Notes: generated by a model not told the origin, from the letters alone. A stretch of DNA of 64,000 bases from an uncultured Lachnospiraceae bacterium (GCA_947245585.1 CAMXPV010000009.1:1-64000), one strand, 5' to 3'. Positions 41,381-51,696 are shown, counted from the first letter of the stretch. Numbers and translations: made by a program.

Positions 41381-42613
41381 TCACCGTCTGATCAGAAGCA
41401 CCGCCACATCGTTTACATTGGTGCCTGTCGCGCCCGTCACAATCAGGCCGTCTGTCTTCTCTAGCGCGTGGTAAGCATCGTTGTCCTGCAAAACGTCATA
41501 AATGGAAATCCCCTGCTCTGCAAGTCTCTCCTTCGTGAAAGCATCGCTATAACCGCCCGCCGCGTCCGTGGGGCCGTCGGTCCCGTCACTTCCCACGCTG
41601 AATACCGCCGTGCCGGAAAGCCCTGCAATGCCCTCCGCCGCCGCAAGCGCCAATTCCTGATTCCTGCCGCCCTTGCCCTTTCCCGTCAGATGTACCACCG
41701 TCTCCCCTCCTGCCAGGAAGGCCAGACTCTTTTTCGTATCCCGATGGGTCTTTGCCATAGCGGAAAGAAACCGGCCAGCCTCTCTGGCCTCGCAGGATAA
41801 CTGGTCTGTCAGAATCACCGGCTCATATCCCAACTCCTTACAGGCCGCAGCGGCGGCCCTGCATAGATCAGACACACTGCCCATGACCTGCGTCTCCACG
41901 CCCTCCAGCTGCTTCGGCGTCTCCCGATTCAAAAGCGCCCACGCCTCTCCTGACATCTGTAACCCATATTTTTCGGCAATGGCAAGGGCCTCCTCACAGG
42001 TGGAGGAATCCGGATAAGCCGGGCCCGATGCGATCATGTCAAGGGGATCGCCCAGAATATCGCTTTGCACAACACTGAACACATGCGCAGGCGCACAAGC
42101 CTTGGCAAACCGTCCGCCTTTCACAGCTGAAAGCCGCTTGCGTATGGTATTTATCTCCACGATGTCCGCCCCGCAGGCCAAAAGCTGTCCCGTGATATCC
42201 GCAAGCTCCTCCCCGCTCACAAGCGGTTTTTCAAACAGGGCCGAACCGCCGCCCGACAAAAGGAAAATCACTTCATCCTGCGCCGCAGCCCGCTCCACAA
42301 GCGCCAAAACCTCCCTTGTCGCCTGATAGGAATTTTCATCCGGCACCGGATGACCTGCTTCAAAACACCGGGTTCGGGGAATCTCCCCCTTCACATGACC
42401 GTACTTCGTCACCACCACGCCTGCTTCCAGTCTGTCTCCCAGAATACCGGCCGCCGCCTTTCCCATCTGCCAGCCCGCCTTGCCGACTGCCGCCATATAG
42501 ATTTTTCCCGGGCCAAAATTTCTGCCCTGCAGCGCTCTTTTCACGGCCTCGTCCGGCAGCACCGCCTGAATTGACTTTTGTATGATCTGATCTGCCTCTT
42601 CCCGTAATGTCAT
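41381..42613 (-). CDS. Glycerate 2-kinase, MOFRL family
   Basis: AAVGKAGWQMGKAAAGIL, LSGGGSALFEKP, GGRNQELALAAAEGI, DGTDGPTDAAGGYSD. Confidence 0.93.
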   Translation of the reverse strand: MTLREEADQIIQKSIQAVLPDEAVKRALQGRNFGPGKIYMAAVGKAGWQMGKAAAGILGDRLEAGVVVTKYGHVKGEIPRTRCFEAGHPVPDENSYQATREVLALVERAAAQDEVIFLLSGGGSALFEKPLVSGEELADITGQLLACGADIVEINTIRKRLSAVKGGRFAKACAPAHVFSVVQSDILGDPLDMIASGPAYPDSSTCEEALAIAEKYGLQMSGEAWALLNRETPKQLEGVETQVMGSVSDLCRAAAAACKELGYEPVILTDQLSCEAREAGRFLSAMAKTHRDTKKSLAFLAGGETVVHLTGKGKGGRNQELALAAAEGIAGLSGTAVFSVGSDGTDGPTDAAGGYSDAFTKERLAEQGISIYDVLQDNDAYHALEKTDGLIVTGATGTNVNDVAVLLIRR

Positions 42614-42676
42614 ATAAGCCCTCCCGTCAGATATCTCTTCGCCTCCATTTGTGTATTATTACTAATAAAATAATAA

Positions 42677-42706
42677 AAAAAGAAGATTTTTTAGTAATCT
42701 TCTTTT
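42677..42706 (-). terminator. Intrinsic terminator downstream of cdaR-like gene
   Basis: AAAAGAAGATT-TTTTAGT-AATCTTCTTTT. Confidence 0.75.
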
Positions 42707-42788
42707 AAAATACTACATATGATTCGCATTGTATATGTTATGGCATACATATATTTTGCTATATTTTTGTTCTGTAACACATTATCCC

Positions 42789-43955
42789 TTATCCGCCAAA
42801 GCTTCTCTGTCCCATTCCCGCCGCATGATTCAGCGTCCTGTAAAACTGCAGCGCCATATAGTACACCGCCGCTCCAACCGGTGTCCTGATATCCCGCCCG
42901 TTGAAAGTCTCCATTTTTTTCAGTTTATACTGTATGGTATTTTTATGCATATAGAGCCTGTCCGCCATTCTGGTAACGGAACCTTCCTCCTCAAAAAACA
43001 CCTCGATCAGCTTCATATAGGCATCCAATTCTTCTTCCAATATCCCCGGAAAAAGCCTGTCCAAATATTCTATCTGCGTCTCCGCCGTCACGTCGCGCAA
43101 AAAAAGCTCAACGTACAGATTTTTATAGAAAACAATATCAGCCAGACCGCCGGCTTCCGCCGCCCGCTCCGCTTCCTTGCAGATCTGATTGATTCGTATG
43201 CTGCCACCGTCCGCCGCATCAATACCGATTACCACCCGTTCGTCGTATTTATCCCGCAGCAGAGCCTGTATGCTTTCCGCCGTCCTTCTGATTTTTTCAT
43301 CGCTGCAGGCCTCCAGAAGACAAATCTGTCTCGGCGGTTCCCGCAGATAAAGAATCTCCTCACGCTCCGCATAATGCCGAACCGTTGACTCCATCTCCTC
43401 CAGACGCCTCTGTCCTTCCTGCGTGGCGGAAAGCTCTGAATAGCGCACAAAGCGAATCACCATGGCCCGGCGGGGTCTCATGATATCAATACCGATCTGT
43501 CCGCCGCGCTCCACAAATCCTCTGTCATAAAAGGCTCCTGATCTGCCTATCCACTCCTCTATAAAGCGATATCTAACACGCCTGTCATACCTTCTGTGAT
43601 CCTTTTGACGGCTGTCCGCCACCATAATTTCTGTCATCCGCCGCACAATATTCCCATAGCCCGCCACCCGCTCCTTTTCACCGGTAATCCCTACCACGCC
43701 GACGATCTCACCCCGAATCGTGATGGGCAGATTGATCCCCTTTTTCGTGGTAGCATTTTCCATCTCCTCCGTGATATAAAGCTCCGGAAGTTTCTCCACT
43801 ATGATGCGTCGCGCACCCGTATGGAGCGTGCCAAGCCGGGCCTTATCCGTGCTTGCCACGATATAGCCCTCCTGATCCATAAAATTAACGTGCTCATTGA
43901 TCTCCCGGCCGATTTCTTCCACTATGGACTGCGCTGCGGTTTTTGATATGTACAT
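42789..43955 (-). CDS. CdaR-type sugar diacid regulator
   Basis: N-terminal sugar-diacid recognition domain and C-terminal PucR-like HTH (RMADRLYMHKNTIQYKLKKME). Confidence 0.92.
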   Translation of the reverse strand: MYISKTAAQSIVEEIGREINEHVNFMDQEGYIVASTDKARLGTLHTGARRIIVEKLPELYITEEMENATTKKGINLPITIRGEIVGVVGITGEKERVAGYGNIVRRMTEIMVADSRQKDHRRYDRRVRYRFIEEWIGRSGAFYDRGFVERGGQIGIDIMRPRRAMVIRFVRYSELSATQEGQRRLEEMESTVRHYAEREEILYLREPPRQICLLEACSDEKIRRTAESIQALLRDKYDERVVIGIDAADGGSIRINQICKEAERAAEAGGLADIVFYKNLYVELFLRDVTAETQIEYLDRLFPGILEEELDAYMKLIEVFFEEEGSVTRMADRLYMHKNTIQYKLKKMETFNGRDIRTPVGAAVYYMALQFYRTLNHAAGMGQRSFGG

Positions 43956-44012
43956 AATTGCCCCCTTATGCCGCAATTATAGCATTTTTCCCCGCTCTCC
44001 ACAATCCGCCTT

Positions 44013-45356
44013 TTACTCTCCCCACTCTTTGACAGCGATCCCGTTTTCCAGTTCCTTATCACACTCCGTCACAATCTTCATATCGCCTGCAAGCAGTTCG
44101 TCCGCAATCGCCGCATAGTCCTCATTCTGGTCGAGAAGCCGCACCGTCAGGCTCCTTGCGCTGATCTGTGTGCCGAGAATCCCGTTCTTTTCCTCCAACA
44201 CATAAACGCATTTCCCACCCTCGTCTCGAAGCGCCTTCAACGGGACAACATACTCATAAATCTCCGAGGTGGAGGTGACCTCCATAACCCCTTCCGTCCT
44301 TCCCCTGCCGGTGCCCGCATCCAGATAAATCTTCACCGTATAAGCGCCGTTTTCCTGCACAATGGAATCCACCGTCTCCGACGCTTCCTCGGCGCTTCCC
44401 GGAAAACGCAGGCGCACACTGTCGCCCGTATGCAGCATGGATTTCTGTTCCTGGGTAATCACCGTGGAAAACAACAGGCCGCTCTCGTCATCGGCATAGC
44501 GGATCACCGCCTCCGATCCCATCCGCATACCGGACTGCACCATGACTTCCAAAACCGTGCCATCCTCTTTTGCCTTCACCCTGCCCTCCTCCTCGGAAAG
44601 TTCCGTCAAAAGTGCAATCCGCTCCTGCCTCTCCCGCACCTGGCTGATGCCGGAGACTCCCATGTCAAGGCCGCTCTCCGCCGCATTTTGGGCGCGTCTG
44701 GCATCCTCAATCTCTCTGTCCGCCTGCCGCAATATTTTTTCCTTCTCAAGCTGCACATTCTCGATCGTCCGCTTTTTCTCCGCAATCTCCCTGTCAAAGC
44801 GCTGCCGCTCGTCCGCCCATGCAATCCAGATTTCGTCCGAGGCGTCCTCCTCGGGAATCCGGAACATATGGGTGTCCAGATCCTCCATAAGCTCTTCCAG
44901 TTTCTTCGTCTCCTCCGCGATTTTTCTGTCCAGTTCCGTGACGCTCATATCGTAATCTTCCTGTGCCCGGGTAGTGTTTGTAGCCGCGTCCCGCCGTCTG
45001 GCCTGCTCCTGCTGCTGCCACGCCTGCTCCTGCGCAGTAAGCTCGGCAAGCTGCGCCTGCATGTCCTCCGTGTCCACCTCATAGAGCACGGTTCCTGCCT
45101 CCATCCGGTCTCCTGCCGTCACGCACACCTTTTTCACCAACAGACCCTCCAAGCCGGTAACCGCCTGCGAATTGACCGCCTCCACGGTTCCGTCCACCTC
45201 CAGTTTCTTTTAAATGGAAGATGCCACCGGATTGGCCCACCGAATCCGCGGCATCTGGCTGACATAGACCATCCGTGACACATAGGTCATAATCAGCATG
45301 GCCAACAGAAACAGGGCAAATCCCCTCCACAATTTTTTCTTCGATTCCATCTGCAT
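44013..45356 (-). pseudogene. HlyD/membrane-fusion-like periplasmic adaptor interrupted by in-frame TAA
   Basis: From ATG 45356: MQMESKKKLWRGFALFLLAMLIMTYVSRMVYVSQMPRIRWANPVASSI*KKLEVDGTVEAVNSQAVTGLEGLLVKKV...; TAA at 45210-45212, same frame open to 44013. Confidence 0.75.
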
Positions 45357-45377
45357 CCCACCTTCTCCGTTCCAACC

Positions 45378-46229
45378 TCACTGTTTGACTCCAATATAGG
45401 CAATTCCCTCCTCCAGTGCATCCTGCCCAAGCGCAAAGACAAACAGCGCGGGGATCAACACCATGACCGCCACCGCAAAAGCGAAACCCGCCTGGCTGAT
45501 ATCAATCTGCGGCAGATAAAGAGACAGCGGCCACATGGCCTGCTCTTCCAAAAAAGCCATGGGCTGCTCTACCAGATTCCAATACTCTAAAAAACTCAGG
45601 ACGATCGCCGCCTGTATTCCCATCTTTCCCAGAGGCAGTCCAATCTGTAAAAAAATCTGCCACTCCCCCGCGCCGTCCAATCTGGCCGCCTCCAAAATCT
45701 CCCCGTCTATCTGGGTAAATCCCCGGTACATGATAAACACCGGAAACGTGGAAAAGATGGCCGGAAGAACCACCGCCGCAGGATGATTGTACATCTGCAG
45801 CTTCTGTAATACGATGTACTGCGGCAGGAGCATCACCTGAAAGGGCAGAAGCATCAGCACCACATAGAGGCCAAACAGAAAATCCCTGCCCCGGAAACGG
45901 AACGTGGCAAAAGCCCATGCCGAGGGCAGTCCCACCACCAACTGGCCCAAAAGAATCGCCGCCGTCATTCCCACCGTGTTCCAGAACAGCCGATAAAACG
46001 CCGGTGACTCGATTAACAGCCTGTAAAAATGGCCTATCGTCGGATAAAGGGGAATCAGATGCCAGACTGCAAAGCCGCTCCCCTCCCCCAGAATCGGCGC
46101 AAGAATCCGCCGCATCTCCGCGCTGTCCATCAGAGAACCGCCCGGAATCATCAAAAGAGGCGCACAGATCAGAGCCGCCGCTGCCGCACAGATGGCCGTT
46201 GCAAACCATGCCCTTTTCTTTTTCCGCAT
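45378..46229 (-). CDS. Carbohydrate-type ABC permease (MalG-like)
   Basis: Six TM helices, EAA loop EILEAARLDGAGEWQIFLQIGLPLGK. Confidence 0.9.
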   Translation of the reverse strand: MRKKKRAWFATAICAAAAALICAPLLMIPGGSLMDSAEMRRILAPILGEGSGFAVWHLIPLYPTIGHFYRLLIESPAFYRLFWNTVGMTAAILLGQLVVGLPSAWAFATFRFRGRDFLFGLYVVLMLLPFQVMLLPQYIVLQKLQMYNHPAAVVLPAIFSTFPVFIMYRGFTQIDGEILEAARLDGAGEWQIFLQIGLPLGKMGIQAAIVLSFLEYWNLVEQPMAFLEEQAMWPLSLYLPQIDISQAGFAFAVAVMVLIPALFVFALGQDALEEGIAYIGVKQ

Positions 46230-47102
46230 CTACCCCGCCTCCAGTCTCTTCTGCAAAAGCAGGCACACACAAAGCAATACAAGCGACAGAATCACCGTCA
46301 AAGCCGCCATCCTGTCAAACTCCAGTTTCAGATACCAGTTTTGTAAAAGATGCTGCAAAAAATAAATATGTTCCTGCGGATAACTGCCCGCCACCATCCA
46401 GACTTCCCTGTAGCTTTTAAAAATCTGTAAGACGGACAGCATCCCTATGGTGAAAAAACTGCCGGAAAGCCCCGGCCGGATGATATAATGCCAACTCTGC
46501 CATCTGTTTGCGCCGTCCACCTGCGCCGCCTCCTCCACTTCTTTTGGCAGCGCCGAGAGTCCCGCAAGCCAGAGAATGACCATATACCCCGTGTTTTTCC
46601 ACAAAAAACTGCACACCACCACCGCCAGGGCCCACTCGGTATTGAGATAGTCGATCGCGGCAAAGGCAGGGAGCGCCGTAATCTGTTCCGATACTTTCGT
46701 CAACACGCCGTTGACCACGCCCTGTCTGTCAATCAGAATCTGCAGCGTCAAAACCATGACCGCCGCCGGCACCGCCATTGGCAGGAGCATTGCCGACACC
46801 AGTTTGCGCCGCAGCGCAAGGCCCCGCAATAACAGCGACAGCATCAGACTGATTCCCATCAAAAGCGGCACGCCCACCGCCATATACAGAAGCGTATTGC
46901 GCACGGCCAACAGGAAAGCGCTGTTTGTAAACACCGTGCGGTAATTGTCCGTCCCCACAAAGGCATTGTTGCCTGATTTTACAAACGAGCGCCGCACCAC
47001 CTCAAAAAAGGGAAACAGATAAAACAGCATGACACCCGTAAATCCCGGCAGCAAAAACAACAGCCGCCTACTCTTCCATCGCAATCGCCATCTTCCTCTC
47101 AA
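46230..47102 (-). CDS. Carbohydrate-type ABC permease (MalF-like)
   Basis: EAA loop KEVEEAAQVDGANRWQSWHYIIRPGL. Confidence 0.9.
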   Translation of the reverse strand: MRGRWRLRWKSRRLLFLLPGFTGVMLFYLFPFFEVVRRSFVKSGNNAFVGTDNYRTVFTNSAFLLAVRNTLLYMAVGVPLLMGISLMLSLLLRGLALRRKLVSAMLLPMAVPAAVMVLTLQILIDRQGVVNGVLTKVSEQITALPAFAAIDYLNTEWALAVVVCSFLWKNTGYMVILWLAGLSALPKEVEEAAQVDGANRWQSWHYIIRPGLSGSFFTIGMLSVLQIFKSYREVWMVAGSYPQEHIYFLQHLLQNWYLKLEFDRMAALTVILSLVLLCVCLLLQKRLEAG

Positions 47103-49443
47103 CCTCTCCCGCCCCTTCCTCCGGTGTCAATTCTCCGTTAAGCACCCGGATGCCGGTCTCCATCGCACATTCCTCCAACATTGTTCCTGGGCGGTAGCAG
47201 CAGTCCGCGTCCTCCATCATCTGATAGAGCCACTGCTTTTCTTCCTCTGTGGGCCAAAAATCCGGATAATTGATTCCGGTAGGGTCTTTGAATCCCATAA
47301 CCTGACCGAACTCTATGTTGTCGATATCCAAAATGTCGCCAAGGGAGTCTTTCCGTATCGTGAGCCCGCTCTGGTTCCGCGGTTTGTCAAGCCACCACTT
47401 CCGCATCATCTCATCGGAGAGAAGCAGCTTGAAAAATTCCTCCGCAAGCTCCGTCTCTTTTCCCTGCTCACACAGGCCCACGATCGTCTTTGCCCAGTAG
47501 ACATTGTCCGCCTGCCCTGCATATGTCCCATAAGTCACCACATCATCCAACTCTTTTGGCTGCCAGTCCGCCGCCATATTTGCCTTCTCCACATGAATGC
47601 CCGTCATGCCGACCTGCGGGGTCATCAGGAAACCGAGCTGCAGCCATGTCTCACCGAAATTCTGTTGGGCGTTGTACTGATAACAAAAGCTGATATCCGC
47701 CATATTCCTGTCCGTTGGCTCATAATATTCCATATTGTTTTTCTGCCACGCTTCCCGCCCCGCATCGTCAAATCCGGCGCAGTCTATCTCCCACATTCTG
47801 CTCACCGCCCGATAATACGCCGTCAACTTCTCCACATCCAGACTGCCGTCCTCCCCTGTCCATGCGGGCAGGCAGACCGGCATCGTCTGCTGCAGGACAT
47901 CCTTGGGATAGAGTGTGTAGAGAATCGGCCCCTCAGGGTGTTTCTGCCTGGCAAGCTCCATGCCCGCCACAATGGCATCAAGACTCTCCTCCCCATCCAG
48001 ATACATCTCCTCGCCAAGCCAGAGGGGAAGGTAAACCATCATCGGCACAGAGTATACTTTCTCCTTGTCTGTCATGCGCATCCCTTCCACGATATTCCGG
48101 TACAGAATGCCGTCGTCCAGATAGGGCTGTAAGATACCGTCCAATTCTTTCAGTACTCCCTTGTCGGCATACTGTTCGATGTCCATATTGTCCATGACGA
48201 TCACATCCGGCACATCCCCTGCAAGCAGGCGCGTGTTCAGGTTTTTCAGCGCATCCTCTTTACTGACCGCATTGTCGCCATCCATACCCGTCTCATACCG
48301 CACAAGCACATCCGGGTGCTCCTTCTGGAAAAGCTGCCCTGCATAACGAATCCATCCGATTTCCTCCAGACTGTACACCGTCAGCTCCCTGGAAGGTCTG
48401 GCGGGCAGCGTCTCATCGTAGTACATCTCCACCATAGTATTGCCGCTGAACATAACGCGGAACTCTCCGTTATCAAGCGCCTGCAGGGCAATGGGCTCTC
48501 TCTGGGTATCTCCGAGCGCCGTCATCTGCCCGTCCGCGATCTGCTCGATCACCGAACCGCCCCATATGTAGCGGTATACGCCTGTGCGGCATGCCATATA
48601 CAAAATCTGCGCATTCCCGGTATCGTCTGCTGAATCCGTATCCGATGTGTCGGCTGCCTCACCGTCCATAACTTTTCCCTGAATGTCCTTGTCCGACACC
48701 GCCATCACAAGACCGCCGGTACTGTGATTTTTGATAAACTCATCCAACGCACTGCTGCCGTCTGTCAATTTCCCCGCTGCCATGTCATAGAAATAGGCCT
48801 TCTCCCTGTCCGCCGCAAGCATTACACCGTCTGCGAAGACAATGGATTTCACCTGGCCGGACGTGGCAAAAAGGCTGTCGGTCTCACCGCTCTCCACATT
48901 GATCCGGTACACATGATTTTCGGACGCTGCATACAGGTCTCCTTCCGGTGAAAAAGCAAAAATGTTCAGATTCGTGCCTTTCTGATACCCCTCTCCATGG
49001 GGTTCCAGCGCATAATTTTTTCCGGCCTCATCCACATAACAGTATAAATAACAGGTGTCACCGGAAATCCATAAAGCCTCCATTTCCTTATCCACCCAGA
49101 ATTTAGGCGTATAAGAAAAAACAGCCGCCCCGCTGTCCGAACCCCCCACCTCATACTTGACGCGAATATTGGCGTTATTTTCCCAACTCCAGTTCTTTTC
49201 CCGACTTTCGCCCTGCGCGTCCACATAGGTCAGATTGGCATCCGCACCATACAGATAGTACCCGCCGTCAGGACACGAATGCATATAACTGAAAGTGCCT
49301 GGCGGCAGCTTCACCTCCCTGTCCGCATAACGTCCCATAGGGATTTCTTCCTCTTTACTGCCGCATCCGAAAAGGGCTGCGCACATAACAGCTGTTATAG
49401 CCGCCACGCACAACAACATTTTTCTTTTACGTCCCCGCATCAT
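47068..49443 (-). CDS. Lipoprotein with N-terminal propeller-like region and C-terminal solute-binding domain
   Basis: Lipobox AALFGC; residues ~60-340 repeat-rich; C-terminal half resembles family 1 extracellular solute-binding proteins. Confidence 0.8.
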   Translation of the reverse strand: MMRGRKRKMLLCVAAITAVMCAALFGCGSKEEEIPMGRYADREVKLPPGTFSYMHSCPDGGYYLYGADANLTYVDAQGESREKNWSWENNANIRVKYEVGGSDSGAAVFSYTPKFWVDKEMEALWISGDTCYLYCYVDEAGKNYALEPHGEGYQKGTNLNIFAFSPEGDLYAASENHVYRINVESGETDSLFATSGQVKSIVFADGVMLAADREKAYFYDMAAGKLTDGSSALDEFIKNHSTGGLVMAVSDKDIQGKVMDGEAADTSDTDSADDTGNAQILYMACRTGVYRYIWGGSVIEQIADGQMTALGDTQREPIALQALDNGEFRVMFSGNTMVEMYYDETLPARPSRELTVYSLEEIGWIRYAGQLFQKEHPDVLVRYETGMDGDNAVSKEDALKNLNTRLLAGDVPDVIVMDNMDIEQYADKGVLKELDGILQPYLDDGILYRNIVEGMRMTDKEKVYSVPMMVYLPLWLGEEMYLDGEESLDAIVAGMELARQKHPEGPILYTLYPKDVLQQTMPVCLPAWTGEDGSLDVEKLTAYYRAVSRMWEIDCAGFDDAGREAWQKNNMEYYEPTDRNMADISFCYQYNAQQNFGETWLQLGFLMTPQVGMTGIHVEKANMAADWQPKELDDVVTYGTYAGQADNVYWAKTIVGLCEQGKETELAEEFFKLLLSDEMMRKWWLDKPRNQSGLTIRKDSLGDILDIDNIEFGQVMGFKDPTGINYPDFWPTEEEKQWLYQMMEDADCCYRPGTMLEECAMETGIRVLNGELTPEEGAGEVERKMAIAMEE

Positions 49444-49503
49444 ATGCCTTCATCCTCCTTAGCACAACAGCCTTTTACGTTTTTTCTATTATAAACAATA
49501 ATC

Positions 49504-49547
49504 TTTCTAAATATCTTCTAAGAAGTTTCTAAGAAATCTCTAATTTG
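49504..49547. promoter_or_regulatory. Four 11-bp-phased CTAA boxes, candidate OmpR-type regulator site
   Basis: TTTCTAAATAT CTTCTAAGAAG TTTCTAAGAAA TCTCTAATTTG; CTAA at 49507, 49518, 49529, 49540. Confidence 0.65.
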
Positions 49548-49670
49548 AGTATTTTTCAACAGACTAAAATATTTGGGATTTATTTGAAGAAAAAATGTGG
49601 TAAAATGTTCACGAAAGCACAAAATCGCTTTGCGGATTCACAGCACAGATGGGGAATCGAGGAAACTATC

Positions 49671-50348
49671 ATGAAAATTTTGATCATCGAAGATGACAAA
49701 GACTTATGCCACGCCGTATCCTGGCAGTTACAGCAGGAGGGAAACCGGGTGGACTGCTGCCATGACGGCAGCGAAGCCCTGTTGTATATTCGTCAGGGCA
49801 TTTATGACCTGATCCTGTTGGACTGTATGCTGCCCGGCGAAGACGGTCTTCACATTCTGCGCGACATACGCGCCGAGGGAAATCTGACCCCAGTTATCAT
49901 CCTCTCCGCTCTCGGCGAAGTGGACGACCGGGTAACCGGACTCAACGCGGGCGCAGACGACTATCTGGTGAAGCCTTTTGCCTACTCGGAGCTCGCCGCC
50001 AGAATCACGTCCCTGTTTCGCCGCAAAAACGCCTTTGAAACCCCTGCCCTCTCCTACGGCGATCTGTTCCTAGACCGCGCGGAAAACAGCCTGATATGCG
50101 GAAATAAAAAATGCGCTCTCTCCCAGACGGAGAGCGAACTGATGCGCCTGCTTCTGCAATCCGGCAGCAAAATCACCGACCGCACCGTGCTGCTGCACAA
50201 AGTATGGGGACTGGACACTTCCGTGGAAAGCAGCAATCTGGATAACTATATCTATTTCCTGCGCAAACGCCTGAAAACACTAGACAGCCGCGTCCTCATC
50301 GTAAACCGGCGCGGTCTCGGCTACCATCTGGAATACAACGAAGAATAA
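49671..50348 (+). CDS. OmpR-family response regulator
   Basis: MKILIIEDDKDLCHAV, LLDCMLPGEDGL, winged-helix DNYIYFLRKRLKTL. Confidence 0.94.
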   Translation: MKILIIEDDKDLCHAVSWQLQQEGNRVDCCHDGSEALLYIRQGIYDLILLDCMLPGEDGLHILRDIRAEGNLTPVIILSALGEVDDRVTGLNAGADDYLVKPFAYSELAARITSLFRRKNAFETPALSYGDLFLDRAENSLICGNKKCALSQTESELMRLLLQSGSKITDRTVLLHKVWGLDTSVESSNLDNYIYFLRKRLKTLDSRVLIVNRRGLGYHLEYNEE

Positions 50349-50358
50349 AGGAGTGCCT

Positions 50359-51696
50359 ATGTATCAGGATGTACGGCTTCGGCTGACCAAACTTTTCACT
50401 GCTGTCCTCTCAATTCTGCTCACCATACTGCTCGGCGTCTGCTTTTATTTTTCCGTCAGACAGCAGTTTTCCCTGCAGGTATCCTCTTTTACAAGCCAGT
50501 CCTACACCGTGTTTGAATCTATCAGCGAGCAGACGGTTCTCACGTCCCAATGGCTGACAGCCCACGAAGAAAACGCGGGAATGCGCATTTATCTGTGGGA
50601 TAACGGCGTGGAGCTGTTCCACAACCAGGACCACGCCAACCAAATCCACCCTGAATATATCCACTATCTCTCCGAACCGGAAGACGGGCGCACCTTACAT
50701 CCGCAAAAAGGGGCTGTTGACGTATCGGTTGGCAGACACGGCCTTTTCCCCGAAGTGCTGTGTTACCAGAAGCAGTTTGTCAAAAATAACAGTCTGTTGC
50801 AAGTCTGCTTTTTACAATCGCTGAAACCGCTCTATGCCCGCATCAGAAGCAGTCTGTTTCTCTATCTCGCCCTGCTTTTTTCCTCTCTGTGCCTCCTTGC
50901 GCTCTTTTGTTGGTATTTCACAGGGCGGCTTCTAAAGCCTCTGCTTGCTTCCCATGAGAGTCAGAACCGTTTCATAGCAAGCGTCTCTCACGAACTGCGC
51001 ACACCGCTTGCCGTCATCCTCTCCAACGCTTCCGCCTGTGAAAAAGCGCCACCGGCAGAGCAAAAGACCTTTTTTCAAGTGATTGCAAGGGAAGGCGCGC
51101 AGATGTCCGTCATGTTGGAACAGCTTCTCACCCTCTCCCGCGCAGACAGCCACGGACTGACTCTCCAGATCGAAGAAACCGATTTACAGACACTTCTGCT
51201 TGAGACATTTGAAAACTTCCAACCGCTTGCCGCCGACAGCGGTCACCTCCTGTCTATCCGTCTGCCCGAAGCCGAACTGCCGCTCTGCTCCTGTGACGCG
51301 GCACGAGTACAACAGGTATGTCATATTCTTCTCCATAACGCTATGTCCTACACGCCCGCCGGAAGCACCGTGCTTCTCTTCATTGCCGAGGGGACCTATG
51401 AGAAAGAAATCACCATCGGCGTGCAGGATAACGGGCCCGGCATTCCCGACGAAGAAAAGGACAAAATCTTTAACCGCTTCTACCGCGTGAAATCCGATTC
51501 CTCCACGGCAAAGAACGAAAAAGGCCACCACGGCCTGGGACTGGCGGTAGCCAGGGAAATTGCTTCCGCCCACAAAGGCACGCTTACCGTCTCCGACGCG
51601 GAAGACGGCGGGACTGTCTTTTTATTGACACTGCCTGCCCTGCCATATTCTTTTCCGCTTAAGGCTTGCACCCCACTCCCTAAAGTGTTAGGATGA
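50359..51696 (+). CDS. Sensor histidine kinase
   Basis: FIASVSHELRTPLAVILSNASA, DNGPGIPDEEKDKIFNRFYRV, HHGLGLAVA. Confidence 0.94.
   Translation: MYQDVRLRLTKLFTAVLSILLTILLGVCFYFSVRQQFSLQVSSFTSQSYTVFESISEQTVLTSQWLTAHEENAGMRIYLWDNGVELFHNQDHANQIHPEYIHYLSEPEDGRTLHPQKGAVDVSVGRHGLFPEVLCYQKQFVKNNSLLQVCFLQSLKPLYARIRSSLFLYLALLFSSLCLLALFCWYFTGRLLKPLLASHESQNRFIASVSHELRTPLAVILSNASACEKAPPAEQKTFFQVIAREGAQMSVMLEQLLTLSRADSHGLTLQIEETDLQTLLLETFENFQPLAADSGHLLSIRLPEAELPLCSCDAARVQQVCHILLHNAMSYTPAGSTVLLFIAEGTYEKEITIGVQDNGPGIPDEEKDKIFNRFYRVKSDSSTAKNEKGHHGLGLAVAREIASAHKGTLTVSDAEDGGTVFLLTLPALPYSFPLKACTPLPKVLG

Noticed and set aside
47029-48132. 367-aa plus-strand ORF
   Set aside because: Antisense to the solute-binding lipoprotein gene; mirror-frame artefact
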